Notes: generated by a model not told the origin, from the letters alone. DNA of 64,000 bases from Brachycybe producta (GCA_036925085.1 JAUPFP010000002.1:10357821-10421820), one strand, 5' to 3'. Counted from the first letter of the stretch, positions 23,776 to 37,200 are shown. Translations and numbers: made by a program.

Positions 23776-23975
23776 TTTTTTGACGTTTTTACGTCTAAAG
23801 TTTACAAAAACCGTCTATGAAGCATAGCACTGCAGTGACGCCGTAAGTAGGCGCGCGCCTAAACCGAAAATTGCCACTGACATTATGTTTGTGATAAAAG
23901 TGAAAACTAACATGATTGCGATATTATTTAACTATTGTTAATTGTTTTCTTTGTTTTGTTTTTTTTTTACTTTAG

Positions 23976-24014
23976 CTCCTGGCAATCTGTAGGAACAACC
24001 TTCAACTTCCGAAG
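23976..24014 (+). other. 5' leader of the first coding DAAM exon, preceded by a splice acceptor
   Basis: A T-rich tract ends in TTTAG at 23971-23975, so the first coding exon probably starts at 23976 and carries 39 nt upstream of the ATG. The transcript therefore has an upstream non-coding exon, or receives a trans-spliced leader if this organism uses one. The 39 nt are free of stops in the ATG frame, but homology to human DAAM1 begins at the ATG. Confidence 0.6.
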
Positions 24015-27000
24015 ATGCCGGTTCGTCGTTCGACGACAGCCGGTGGATGGTGTAGTTGCTTTCAAAGTAACGAACCTCCGGAGATCACTTACAAAGTGGT
24101 CGAAAACGGAGGAATTTTAAATCTACAGCCATTGACTCCAACCCTTCCTATGCCAGATGATGACGAACTCAATGCAAAGTTTTCAGAACTTGTGGTCAGT
24201 AATGTAGTAAACCCGACGATCCACATTTTTTTAAAGAAGAAAAGTCTCTTTGAAAGTTTAAAAAAAACATTTCTTGTGACGATGTTGTTTTTTTTAGGAT
24301 GAACTGGATCTCACAGCTCCAAAAAGAGAAGCGATGTTCAGTCTTCCAGCCGAAAAGAAATGGCAGATTTATTGCAGCAGGAAGAAGGTTATATTTTTTG
24401 TGTTGACTTTTTTTTTAGACGTTTTTAAAAATACCTGTGTTTTTTTTCAGGATGAAGAAGATGGTGGTTCAACTCACTTGCCTGATTTCTACATCGAAAG
24501 GGTTACGGCAATGTCAATGGTAACTTAATTATATCTGATTAGCGTCACTTTTGAATCTGTTTTAACAAAGTGTGTTCCATGTTTTTAACAGTTGCTGTTT
24601 CCTCGTGACGAAGAAGAGGTTACAACTCGTACAAAACTTATAGACAGCCTTAAAACCGCACTTCGAACGCAACCGAACAGGTTCGTAATTAACAAGAGAA
24701 AACAGTTTCAGTTTGGGTTTCTAACCTATTTTTTAAGTAGCCGTTTGCAAAATACGCAAATGAATGAATAACAATGGAAATAGAACTCTTATCTCTTGCG
24801 TTACTATCTACGTTTTTTTTTTAAAAAAAGCAACAGAATAAAGAAACTGTAAAGTGTTTTCAAAATTAGAATAGTCAATGAATCACTTAAATTTCAAAGT
24901 GTAAACGTATCTCGAATTCTTGATTATTCTGTCATCCTGGAGCAAAATGCAGACAAATTTGACTTTGTCTTAGAAACTAGAAGGGTTGCTGAATCACTTA
25001 ATAGTATTTTCATCTTGAAATCTTTTAAAATAAACTTTTTATGTCAAGTTTGAACGGACATTTTTTTTAATTTTTAATCTTTTTATAAAGTATATTTTGA
25101 AAGATATCAACATTAAAATACTATTAAGTGATTCAGCTACCATTCTAGTTTCTAAGACACTTTCAATTTCTTCTTAATGTTCTTAGAGTTCTAAAAGCAT
25201 CTTTTTGTAAAAAAAACTTGAAAGTGTTTTACAAACTAGAAGAGTAACTGAATGAATAGTATTTTCCTGTTAAGATCTTTTAAAATAAGCTTTTTATGTC
25301 AGTTTGATGATGATCCAACTTTAAACAGAACGACGAAGAAGAAGGTTCATACCGTTCATTTCATTTTTAACTATAAACTTAAAATTATTCAGTTACTCTT
25401 CTAATGTAGTTTCTTAAAACACTTCCAGTTTATTAAGATTGCTTTTGAACTTTGACATATTTGACGATTTTTCTTTCAAACTTGATAATTTGATTAACTT
25501 TTTTTCCAGCTTTGTGATGCGTTTCATCGAACTCGATGGCCTCATTTGCCTTCTTAACTTTCTGAGTAACATGGATTACGAGACTAGTCGTAGTTCGGTT
25601 CACACTTCAGCCATCGGATGTTTCAAAGCGTTGATGAACAATTCGGTAAAAGAAGAAACAATTTATAAAAAAAATATTAAAACAAGAGACTCGTTCAATC
25701 GATTTTAATGTCGTTTTGCAGAGCGGACGAAGTCACGTCTTGGTTCATCCGAACAGCATCAACATCATAGCTCAGAGTCTGAGCGCTGATAACATCAAGA
25801 CGAAGATTGCCGTTTTGGAGATCTTGGGAGCCGTTTGTTTGGTTCCCGGTGGTCATCGAAAAGTTCTAGAAGCGATGTTACATTATCAGAAATACGCTTG
25901 TGAAAGGACGAGGTTTCAGGTAATGATTAAGAAAAGTATTTCTTGGCTGTGTGATTGGTTTTTGATTTTGTTTGGGGATGCGATTTTAGACTATCATTAA
26001 CGACTTGGATCGAAGTACGGGTGTTTATCGGGATGAGGTGAACCTGAAGACGGCCGTGATGTCGTTCATTAATGCCGTATTGAACTACGGAGCAGGACAG
26101 GTGTGTGCATTGACGAGAGATTCACTTTAAAACCACGTTTAGCCAAAACAAACAAGAAGAATTGATTTGATTTTCGTTTAGGATCATTTTGAATTTCGAA
26201 TTCATCTGCGTTACGAGTTTTTGATGCTCGGCATTCAGCCCGTCATCGACAAATTGAGAAGTCACGAAAACGCGACTTTAGACAGGTTTTTAACTGATTT
26301 ACTAAATGAATTTTATAAGAAATTGAGATACACTGAAATTGCTTCATTTTTTTAACCGTGAACCTATTATTGGTCGAGAACCATCTCGACCAATTAAAGA
26401 AAGTGGTCAGTGTGTGTGTGGCCGATACTCTACTCACTCGAGTCGACTTCCGTTCTACCACTTTTTTAATTTCATTGAACTACTTCAAGTGGTTTGGGGG
26501 GGGGGGGGGGGTTCAGTCACATGCTGACCACTTTTCACAATCGATCTTGACCACACTCGTCTGAGAACGCCTTAAAAACTGTTTACAATTTATTTCAGTT
26601 CTGGATGGAAGAGAAATATGATAAGAACGCTTTTGTTGTTAACTTATGAAAGAATTTGCAATCTTTAGTTGAAACTGTAATAGTAAATGAAAGTTCATAA
26701 ATAATTTTCATAACGATAAAGCTTTAAAATTAAGTTGTTTTTAAATCTGGTTATTTTGCGTTTTAGAAGAAAAACACTAAAGAGAAATTGAAAAGTATCT
26801 TAAAAACTAGAATGGTAGCTCTGAATGACTTAATATTACTCAATTAATATGACTCAATATTTTCATATTGTTATTTTTCAAAGTAAACTTTTTATAGACA
26901 AAAATTTAAAAATATCGTTGGGTTATTTTTCAAATTCTCAAGAGAAAAAAAAAGCTTGTTTTTGAAAAATATCAAAAACAGGAAAATACATTTGTAAGTG

Positions 27001-30000
27001 ATTGGTCTACCATTCTACTTAAACATTTTTCACGTTTCTATGAATTTTTGCTCTTGAAAGATAAAATAACCAGAGTTCCATCGCCACACTTTAAAACAAC
27101 CTTAATGAGAAAAAAAAATTATCGACAGTATTAAAACCTTTCAATAAAGCTGTAGTTTTTTTAATTCTAAAATGTCTAATAATGTAATATAATGTAATAA
27201 TTTCCATTTCAAAGGCATTTGGATTTCTTTGAGATGGTTCGCAACGAAGACGAGAGAGAACTTGCTCGACAGTACGAGAAGGTCGCGGTTTTGAGTGCAT
27301 TCCTACGTGTTATTTTGTCGGTTCTAGTTTTGCCTTTTTTTACAGGTTCACGTTGATACGAAGAGCTCGACATCGATGTTTGACGTTCTAAAGAAAAAAC
27401 TTAGTCACACTGCAGCATATCCTCACTTGCTGTCACTTTTACAACACATGCTGCTTATGCCACGTTAGTTCTATGCGTTGTTTTTACTATAATTGACACG
27501 TCGGAATCAATTAAATCATCTGGCATTTTTTTTTTCATAGTGGACAGTCGCGGATGTTCACAACATTGGCTTTTGTACGATCGTATCGTCCAGCAGATCG
27601 TTCTTCAAGGAGACAAGAAGAGTAATCCAGATGTGGCTCCGATCGACATAAATGTCAAGGATATCGTGCAACTGTACTGTTAAAAACTCTGTAATATCGA
27701 TAACGGTTCGAGAAATAACTTTCGCGTAACTTTCAGGCTGGCCACAGAGGAAGAGATACGAGATGCGAAAGACAAAGCCAACAAATTAGAGCGAGAAAAC
27801 TCTGATTTGACTTCAAAATTAGCTAAAAAAGAACAAGAATACGAAGTGAAGGTTCAGGAAAAAGATGATATGGAAGTTGCATTGAGTAAAATGAGGTCTA
27901 AGCTGGAGAAGGAATCGGTTGGACATTTAGACGCTAAGCAGAAGATTGCAGAACTCGAGTGCAAGCTCAACGAAGTCAACGTTTTGGTTTGTGTTTATTG
28001 GTTCTTTTGAACTTTTTTCATTCGGCTCGGTTTAACGTATCTGTTTTGTTTTTTTGCAAAGATGGAGACGGAGCACGTGGAAAGGCTTCGGTTGGAACAA
28101 TTAGTTCAAGGTGGAAGTCTTCCAGATGATGCAAAAGTGGGTCTTCGATCGACGACTGTTTTTCAGAACAAGATGAATGAGTTTGTGTCTTCTCCGTGTC
28201 CACCACCGCCGCCTCCTCCTGCACCGATGAACGGGCTTCCTCCGCCGCCCCCTCCACCCGGTCCACCACCACCGCCGCCTTCGTCTTTGTCGTCGTCTTC
28301 AGGTTTATGATTTTTCTTTTACAAAGATTTAGAGATCACATGATTTAAAATTAAGTTATGATAATCGTATGATTGATTTCATTCAGTGCAATCATCAGCA
28401 GTGCCATTTGTGTCTAACAAGAAGGACATCCCAAAACCGTCCAATCCGTTGAAGTCTTTCAACTGGTCAAAGTTGCCAGAGGTAAAACTTATATGGAGTA
28501 ATAGTTAATAGCTTAAGAGCCCAAATCGTATTTTACTGATGTTCAGAGCAAATTAAACGGAACTATTTGGACGGAAATGGATGACTCCAAGTTGTATCGA
28601 GTCATGGATCTCGAGGATTTCGATCGTACCTTCTCGGCCTATCAGAAACATCACGTTAGTTTAATTAATTACTTTTGTAATTAAAAACGTCACTAGAAAT
28701 CTTGATACTCTTTGTGTTTTGATAAAGAAGAAATTGAAAATATTTTATAAATTAAGAAGGTTTCCCCTTTTAATTGATTTAATTACTCTTATTGTTTCTG
28801 AAACACTTCAATTTTCTTTATTATTATTTTTCATTTGCACATTTTACAATTGTTGTTATGTTTGTTGTATATGAAGAATGATGGATCCGTCGAAGATTTG
28901 AGGCACGTAGGAAAACCTAAAAACCGAGAGTTCTCCGTGATCGACGGAAGACGAGCTCAGAACTGCACGATACTCTTATCCAAGTTGAAAATGACAAACG
29001 AAGAGATCTGCAAAGCGGTACTTAGCATGGACAGCAGAGATAAACTTCCGAAGGATATGATCGAACAGATGCTCAAGTTCATTCCGAGTTCGGAAGAAAA
29101 AGCACTTTTGGACGAACATAGCGGAGAAATAGAGCAGATGGCGAGGGCCGATAGGTTTCTGTTCGAGATTAACAGGTTTGTCGTTTCTACTTTTTGTGTT
29201 TTTCTCTAGATTCATGAAATTTAATAACAATTTTGTGACATTTTTTTGTTATTTCTTATGAAAAAAAAAGAATTAATCATTACGAACAAAGACTCAAGAC
29301 TTTGTTTTATAAGAAGAAGTTCACTGAACGGATTAACGAATGCAAACCGAAAGTGACCGGTAAAATTTTCTATGAACTTTTTTTGATCCAAAGTTTTTGA
29401 AGTGATTATTTTGATATTATATGGCATTATTATAGCCGTGTTAGAAGCTTCAAAGGAGGTTCATCGCAGCCGCCGATTTAAGAGGCTTCTCGAAGTAGTA
29501 CTCGCATTCGGCAACTACATGAACAGAGGTCAACGCGGTAACGCCGGTGGTTTTAAACTTGTTAGTTTGAATCGTATCGGTGATACAAAATCCAGCATCA
29601 ATCGTAACATGACTCTTCTACATTATTTGGTGTTAACCGTCGAGAAACAAGCCGCTGTAAGGTTTTAGATCATTTCTTATGGATTGCTTTTTCGACGCTG
29701 CTAACTAAGAGTTACTTTTGTAGTTTAAAGATGCACTTCGGTTGGAGGAAGATATTCCTCATGTTCGACAAGCTTCGAAAGTCAGGTTAGAGACTATAAA
29801 AGTGCCTTTTAATAGACTGTAAATGATTTATGAACGGTTTTTGTCTTTCAGTATGGTCGAGTTGGAAAAAGATATAGGATCATTGAAAAGTGGACTCAAG
29901 GAGATCGATATGGTCAGTTTTCTTGCCAATCTTCGTAAATTATACAGAAAAATTGTTTATTTTCGGTTAATTTTTTATATTGTCTCAGAAAATAAACAGA

Positions 30001-31354
30001 GCACTGTTTAAATCAACTTATGAAATAACTTCCAATTTTTTTAAACTAGAAGATAAATCGAAAAATTATTGATAAGTTTTATGATGATATCTTTCAAAAT
30101 AAACTTTTTAAGGCACAAAACTTAAATATCTTGTACTTAAAATTTGTCATTGATCATTGATCACATAAAAAGTTTTTTTTGAAAGATATCAACATGAAAA
30201 TACCCATAAGTAATTGAGATACCCTTCTAGTTTTTAAAACATTTTCTAGTTTCTCGTAATTTTGCTCCTTTATAAGAAACAATTAAGAAGAGTTCAATAA
30301 ATCATCTTAAAAGAAATGTCATAAAATTATAATAAAATAAAATCATTTAAAAAAAATCAGAAAACTAATCTTAATAAATTTAATAAAATAAATTAATAAA
30401 ATCAGATCAATGATTTTATGATGATATTTATCTTTGAACCTTCCCATTCCCTTCCAGCTTCAAACCTTGAAGTTCTTTCATAAAGTTGCTTCAAGAAAAC
30501 GTTTTTAAATAACGTTTTTAAATTGTGGTAAAATGTAAATTTTCTGATCACTTCCCGTTTCCCCCTCCCAAAAAAAAAAGGAATTGGAATTCCATCGTAA
30601 GCAACCGATGATCAATGGAGACCGGTTTGTAACTGTGATGAAAGAGTTTATCACGACGGCAACTTACAATTTCTCAGAACTCGAGGATCTTTTCATGGAC
30701 ATGAAACTCAGAGTAAAATAATTAAGAATTCTTTATTAATTTGATTCGCGTCGACTGAGAGAAATAATTATTTTGCAGTATGAGAAAGCGGTTAGAATGT
30801 TTGGCGAAGACCCGACGTCTATGCAACCGGATGAGTTCTTTGCTATATTCGACACTTTCCTCGCTTCTTTCAACGAAGCAAGGCACGATAACGAAAACTT
30901 CAAGCGAAAGTTAGAAGAAGAGGAACGAAGAGCAAGGCAAGAAGTTGAGGTGAGTGAAACAAATTATTTCATTGCAAAATAATGGAAAACAAGAAAATGT
31001 TCTCTTTATTTCGGTTTTATGATACAGATAAAAAAGAAACAACAAGACAGAAAAGACAGTTTAACGTTGGACAAAGCCAGTAAAACAGTTCCGATTATCC
31101 GTAATGGAAGTGCAAATGGATATCATACAGTAAACGGTGCCGAAAAGGGTGAGTTTGACGATCTGATTTCTGCATTGAGGACTGGAGATGTGTTCGGAGA
31201 AGATATGGCTAAGTTGAAGAGAGCGAGGCGAAGGGTAGGATCGGGAGCGAACCAATCGCCAACTAGGGCAAACGGTCTCGTGAGAGAGGACAGTCGAGAA
31301 AGAGAAGTGAGTAGTAAAGTCGCTGCTGCTGGTGGCCGTAAAATTATAGCGTGA
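24015..31354 (+). CDS. DAAM: DAAM-type formin (Dishevelled-associated activator of morphogenesis), complete
   Basis: Actin-nucleating formin acting downstream of Rho and Dishevelled in planar polarity and the cytoskeleton. Exons: 24015-24194, 24298-24387, 24451-24519, 24592-24680, 25510-25645, 25722-25919, 25990-26100, 26182-26285, 27215-27281, 27346-27463, 27541-27673, 27737-27986, 28062-28302, 28387-28481, 28547-28654, 28877-29175, 29271-29359, 29436-29656, 29724-29785, 29852-29912, 30581-30712, 30779-30949, 31028-31354. They sum to 3351 nt (1116 aa plus stop) with every phase consistent; all junctions are GT-AG. Human DAAM1 is about 1078 aa. Domains: GBD/FH3 (about 35-430, e.g. [28 protein letters not shown]), coiled coil (about 440-535), a short proline-rich FH1 (about 560-590), FH2 (about 605-1005, with [17 protein letters not shown]), and a C-terminal DAD (about 1049-1077, [15 protein letters not shown] then a basic KLKRARRR). 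The start is chosen because the protein aligns with human DAAM1 from residue 1. The 28877 acceptor is the weakest junction. Confidence 0.96.
24894..25185. mobile_element. Family B hairpin MITE, copy 9, in a DAAM intron
   Basis: Lies in the 829-bp intron between exons 24592-24680 and 25510-25645. Shows AAAGTGTAAACG, TTCTTGATTATTCTGTC, both arms and the CTAGTTTCTAAGACACTTTC block. Confidence 0.8.
25186..25440. mobile_element. Family B hairpin MITE, copy 10 (partial), in the same DAAM intron
   Basis: Shows TTGAAAGTGTTTTACAAACTAG, AAGATCTTTTAAAATAAGC and TCAGTTTGATGATGATCCAAC. The right arm is decayed. Confidence 0.65.
26762..27104. mobile_element. Family B hairpin MITE, copy 11, in a DAAM intron
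   Basis: In the 929-bp intron 26286-27214. Has a diverged hairpin (TTTTTCAAAGTAAACTTTTTAT and its partner) and the right terminus CACACTTTAAAACAACCTTA. Confidence 0.7.
30027..30315. mobile_element. Family B hairpin MITE, copy 12, in a DAAM intron
   Basis: In the 668-bp intron 29913-30580. Arms at about 30090 and 30175, followed by CATGAAAATACCCATAAGTA and GAGATACCCTTCTAGTTTTT. Confidence 0.8.
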
Positions 31355-34283
31355 ACTTCTTTGAGTGACACCTTTCTATTTTAATATTTTATATATAATA
31401 ATTTGCGCCGATTAGAAGTGGCGCTGATTGCGATCGATGCTAGTCTCACATTTTTAGAACAAAAAAAAAATACATTTTCGCTTTTTATTTTTGTCATTTT
31501 CATATGTAATTTATATTCTCAAAATATAATTTCATTTCTTTTTTTTGGCATTTTACTAACAAAGAAATTGTTTTATTATTTGTTTTTTTGTTACAAATCT
31601 TGTTTTTTTTATTATAATGAAATGTTTTTACATTTTAGTTTGTTTTGGTTTTTGCAATTTGGTTTATTTTTATTTCTTTTGGCGTTTTCAGTGCGTATCT
31701 AGAGATTTTTTTTATACATTTGATAGGAATATTTCAGCTGTTGTAGCTGACAACACTGTTTAGTTATGTCATTTTATTGGCGGCGTAATTTGTTTCTGTG
31801 TGGCGCGGTCAATTTGGGTCATTTTTCCGGTCTTGACGCGTAATCGAGCTTAATCTGATTTAATTTTGCTCATCCGAATGTCGAATTTTATGTTTTATAC
31901 GAAGTTCAGTGCGGTTATATCTTTTAAAGCAACGAAGTCGTCGTTTTTTGTGAGTTTCGCGACATTTTTTTCTTGTGTGAGACGATGCAAATGAAGAAGA
32001 AAAAAAAAAGGTCAGAAATTAGTACAATTATTTATTGAAAATATCGTGAAATCGGGTCATTTGTTGCAATTCCCTTTTTTCTCTCTCCCCATGTTTGTCT
32101 GTTGGCCATGTGCGCAGAGATTATTGCGTCATTCGATTTGCCGCCACGTGGCGGTGAATTTCGCACGTGTTCCTCTTCCTCTCTTCATTGGCACATTCCG
32201 TTATTCATCGATATATACATCTGTATGACGTCATATCTGTTTTTTGTCGAAGTATGATATCAAACAGATGAATAAATAGATTAATAATGGAATGTGCGGT
32301 ATGTTTGATTGCATCATCGCACAAAAACAATTGCAGTGACGTCATTAATGATTTGGGGGGTCACTTCTAGTCTCTTTAAAATGCTGCCATATTATATAAT
32401 TATAAATTTATATATATTTAGATTAGAAACAATTCTATTATAGAAAATATATAGAGGAAGGAAAATACTCAATTGTGTCTAACTATATAGTTGTTTGTTG
32501 TGTTTTTTAGTTTAGTATCTGAAGTTATAATATTTGAGCATCGTTTTGCGCGGTTGCTGTGTCCTATATATAATAATAATTCATCCATATTTCCGATGAG
32601 ACCCTAATCCGTTTTTCCTCCAAAAAATCCCTGTTTATCCCTAGAAGAAACTCCCATTTTTGTAAGGAACAGAGATGAGATGACATGATGGCACACCTTT
32701 GAAGCGATGATGGGTTGAACGATTATGACGTATTTTTTCTCATAAATGAACGATAAACGACGCCATGTTAGTTCTACCATTTCAGTTCATCTTACAGAAT
32801 TTTCTTAGCCTCCAATGTTTCCTATAAGATTTTATAGTCATGTCCTTCTACGTACTTTTTTTTAAAAAAAAAACATGATATGATTTGTGGAATTTATTTT
32901 AATATTTATTCAGTATTTTGAAACAATGAATTGCGATTTAATTAATGATATATGTTGGTCAGTATTTAATTGATGTCCAAGTGTAGTCCATTCAGTTAAT
33001 GGTCAGTAGTATAATTTGTATGATGAATACATGTTTTCTGTTTTTATTTGTAACAAAAAAACTTGATTTTCTTCAAGATCGTTTTGTGCAGCATTTGTCG
33101 CATCGGTATGATACGCAAGCAATCGTTTGGTGACGTCACCTCTGATAGCTTACAGAATCTTGACCAATAATAATGTGGGGAGAGCGGGTTGGTTTTTAAT
33201 ACGAAAAAATTGTATACAATTATGGATTTGACATGCAATTTTTTGAACATGAAATACCATTGTAATATGCAAATTTCAAGAAGCTTCTTTAGAGCTAGAA
33301 TAATGATTCATTTGCATTTTTAATTAGCTAGTTAAAAAACGTTTAGTTAAATTCCATTTTGGCTAATTATCCTCTCGGGAGAGAAATCGGTGAACTCGAT
33401 GATACAGAAAAATGACGAGAACATTTTTTTTTAAAGTAACTTTGCTAAAAAAATTTTAGAAGTTTTATTCGAAACTAGAAGAGTAAACGAAGTTTTATAA
33501 ATCATTTCCATGATGGTGTTTTTGAAAATAAACTTTTTAATAAATGTTTGACAATCGTTTTTTCAGAGGAATTGCAAGACTGCGTATTTTTTTTTATTGA
33601 AATCGCTATAAAAAGTTTATTTTGAAAGATATCGTTATGAGATTTATCTACTCAGCTTCGTTTTACGCTTCTATTTTCAAATAAATCTTCAAATTTCTTA
33701 TTAAAAGTTGCATGAAAAATGTTTTCGTTATTTATTGAAGCGTGTTTCGAAAAAAACAAAAACTTGAAATAATTTTTGTCTATTTCTCACTTATTTTGCA
33801 CTTTTATATAAAAAAAAAACAGATAATGATGAGTAACTTTTAACAATGTGATATAAACTCCTCCTCCTTTTTTGCACGTTGTGTCAGCTCACGTGATTTT
33901 ATTCATTGATGACGTCATCTTTTAAGCTAATCTTCCGGTTTTTATTAAACTCGTTTTTATACATGAAAAACTCCGGATTTTTTTTTTCTTTTCGTATTGC
34001 ACAATTTTTCGATAACTTAAAAGTTTAACATTCATTATAATGTTTAAATATAAGAAAAAAAAGGCACATCATATATACTAATATAAGCTCGCGACCCCCT
34101 TATTCCCAAAAATATTTCCTTTTATGGGGACGTCCCCCGTAATAAAGGAACACGACTTACAGGAATGAAAACGATAAGGAAAAAAAAATTTGCTCGTAGT
34201 TTTAAATAATTTCGCGCGCGCAAAAAAAAAATGGAATATTTTTCTTTATACAAATAATAATAATAATAACTGTTTCGTTAAAT
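31355..34283. other. Convergent 3' intergenic region, DAAM to EHD
   Basis: No gene seen. It should hold both 3' UTRs. Candidate poly(A) signals are AATAAA at 32271 for DAAM and, on the minus strand, the complement of TTTATT at 33941 for EHD. It also has several TGACGTCA palindromes (32226, 32337, 33132, 33910) and a perfect 14-bp palindrome CCGCCACGTGGCGG at 32141-32154. Confidence 0.5.
33420..33700. mobile_element. Family B hairpin MITE, copy 13
   Basis: Shows ATTCGAAACTAGAAGAGTAA, a left arm (TTTTTGAAAATAAACTTTTT) and right arm AAAGTTTATTTTGAAAGATA. Diverged. Confidence 0.65.
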
Positions 34284-37200
34284 TTATTTCGCGTCTTCAC
34301 GTTTTGACGGAGGAACGAGATGAATTGGAAGTTCGGTCGGAAGATCGTGTCCATCCACTTTGACCTTGATAAGATGCATGGCGAGTGCGAATTCGTCTTC
34401 ATCTAACATTCCATCCTTGTCAACATCTGCTAACTTCCAAACTTTACCTAATACTGAGTTAGGTAGTTTGGATTTGACCATTTCAGCTTTTGCGCTCGCT
34501 CCCGTGATTTTTCCGTCAATCGGATTCAGTGTCATGAAAATCTCGTCGCAATAAGGTCGGTCCTTGCTGACGATCCATTCGGGATCTCCGAATCCGGCGT
34601 CTACTCCTTCGCCCTTTCCGTATCCAAATGGATTGTCGGTCTTCTCTAGATTCTGTTGTGTCATAACTCCTTCGAAAGCACCACCTTTTTTAATAGAAAA
34701 AAAAAATTAAAAATTGGCCAAACAAAAGTATGTCGTTTCGTTCGTTTTTTGGGACATTGTGAACGAAAAAACGACAAAAATACTTTAGACTAATTACAGT
34801 GGAAAGCGTTTAACAAGAAATGAAAGTGATCGGAATATATTTTTTCCGTGTTAAAAGAATTTTATGCTATTTTATGGGACCGCACATCTTGAAATTACTT
34901 TTGTAAGAAGTTAAAAAACGGACAAATTGCACAAAATTTGCAAAAATGAACCCAATTTTGTTGTAAAATAAAAGAAAACAGACCTTTGACGACAGCCGTT
35001 TCCTGAGTGACAGTGATCGTATCTTCATGTGGAATCTGAGCCATGAGTCGAGCGATGTCCTCGGCTAACATACGATCGACTGTCTCGATAAGCCGAGGTT
35101 TCAGTGGGTGGAATTTTAAGAAGTCATGATGGGCCAATTGTTCCTATTATGACACAACAATAACAACAACAAAATAGTTATTTAATTTTCCTCTTAAGTA
35201 AAAAAAAAATATCTTCCTAGTTCCTCAAAATAGGTTCCGCTTTATTAAAGAGAGGCAATGACTTGCCTGAATTTTTTTTTTTATATAAATTATAAAATAC
35301 CTCATCCATGAAATTATATTTTGGGTTTTCGTTCTTAAAAAAAAACTCTTTTCTCTTTTTGGCCCACCCAACACTTTCACTTTTATTTTTTAAAAAAATA
35401 CAAACCTGCATTCGTTTGATGTCCGGAAAATCTCCAGGTGAAATCTGATGTTCTCTTTGCAATGATGTGTAAATTTCTCCTAAACTTTTGATCAGTTCTT
35501 TCTTTTTGCTGTCTTTTCCGAAAACGGTCGGCATTTCTTTACGTAAGGCGCTAATTATGTAAGCATTCACCTTTTATTGAAAGTTTAAAGAAATACATGT
35601 TAAGGTAGTGAATTATCTTTTTTTTTTTTCATTTGTATACAGAGAGAGTAGGGGCAAAGTGGCACAGATAAAACTTCACCTTATGTTGCCACTTTTGTCA
35701 ACATGATGTGGCCCAGGCCTTAAGTTAGAAAACCTTTGTTTTGTTGAGTAGGGCCCTACTTAGAGGGTTTTTTTTTTCTCTATATTTGTAACTCCGTTCA
35801 AGGAGGGTCCAAGTTGAAAGTTCAAGTTTGTTCTTCTTGAATGTGGGTCTAATTTATTCCTATCTAAAATATACATTATATGGAATACGTTTTATCTTTT
35901 CGTCACTCCAGATGATAATAATTGCTACGATAGAAAGCACATGGCCTGTCATTTTGGAGTCAATAGTATGCTCAAAGATGACGTCACACGTGATGACGTA
36001 ATTCATAAAGGAGAGGGAACGTGCATACATGTGTCCATCAGCAGATGCACGTTCTCCCGCTCTCCCCTCCTTAGTACAGTAATCTAGTACAGTTAAACCT
36101 GGTTAAAACGGAAATCTGTGGTTTCAGACAATTTTTTTTTTCAATTCTATCAGTTTTCCGTTTTATAGAGATGTCCGTAAAACACAAACTTTTAATAGTT
36201 TTAATATTTTTTCTTTCCGTTTAGTCAGGTTTCCGTTTTACTGTATTATTACATAATCAGAAAAAAGAAAATAATAGAAAGAAAGAGAAAAGAAACCAGA
36301 CAGAAAGACGATCCAAAATTATTTCAATCAACTGAGATAATTAAAATTTCATCAAGTTGTTTCTTCTTCTTTCATTATTAATCATTATTATTATTACAAA
36401 ATGGCCTTGCTTTGCTTTTTCTTTTCATTTTAGATTTCTTTTGGAGTTTCTTGAAAGTTTCAATTGAAACTTTTAAAATAAATTACTAATTAATGTTGTT
36501 TCTTCACGATTTGATGATAAATCACATAGATTATTATTATTTATAGCAAAGTGTTCTTGATTTTTGCTATTTCTCAGCTGCTGTGTTGTGTAGTTTTGAA
36601 ATTTTAAAGGCAAAACTACTTTTTTTTTTGGTCTGTGTCCAGGATCGTGAAAAATGTAACACAGAAATATCAAAAAAACCATGTCATACCACAATTTACA
36701 TATACATGTATGCTTTTTGTTGCGTTACCATGGAAACACCAATTGGTAATTAGCCAAAAAAAAAAAAAAGATGACGTCACAGGGTTTTTTTTTTAAACAA
36801 AAACACCAGAACGTGCCACCCTTACGTATGTGTAATGTCCGCTGGCACGCGCGTGCATGTGTGACGTCATTAAGACCATTTAGCATAAAAATTCTCTCCA
36901 AGCCCCCTCCCCCCCATCTCATTTGTTACGGTGCTAATGGAAACGAACTAGTGACGTCATCAGAACTTTTATCTCTTCATGGAACTAAAGACCCCACCCC
37001 TCTCTCCTTGTGTTCTATCACTGTGTGACGTCACTTGAGGTACGATTTAATCAAGAGGAATTTAGGTGAAAATCTAGATTGAATTTTCCTCCTTCCTTTG
37101 AAAAGCAACTTTTTTAAAAAAAGAAATTAAAAGTTTAATTGAAAACTACTAAAGGAACTTTAAAAAAATACATTTTCATGACGGATATCGTTTAAAATAA

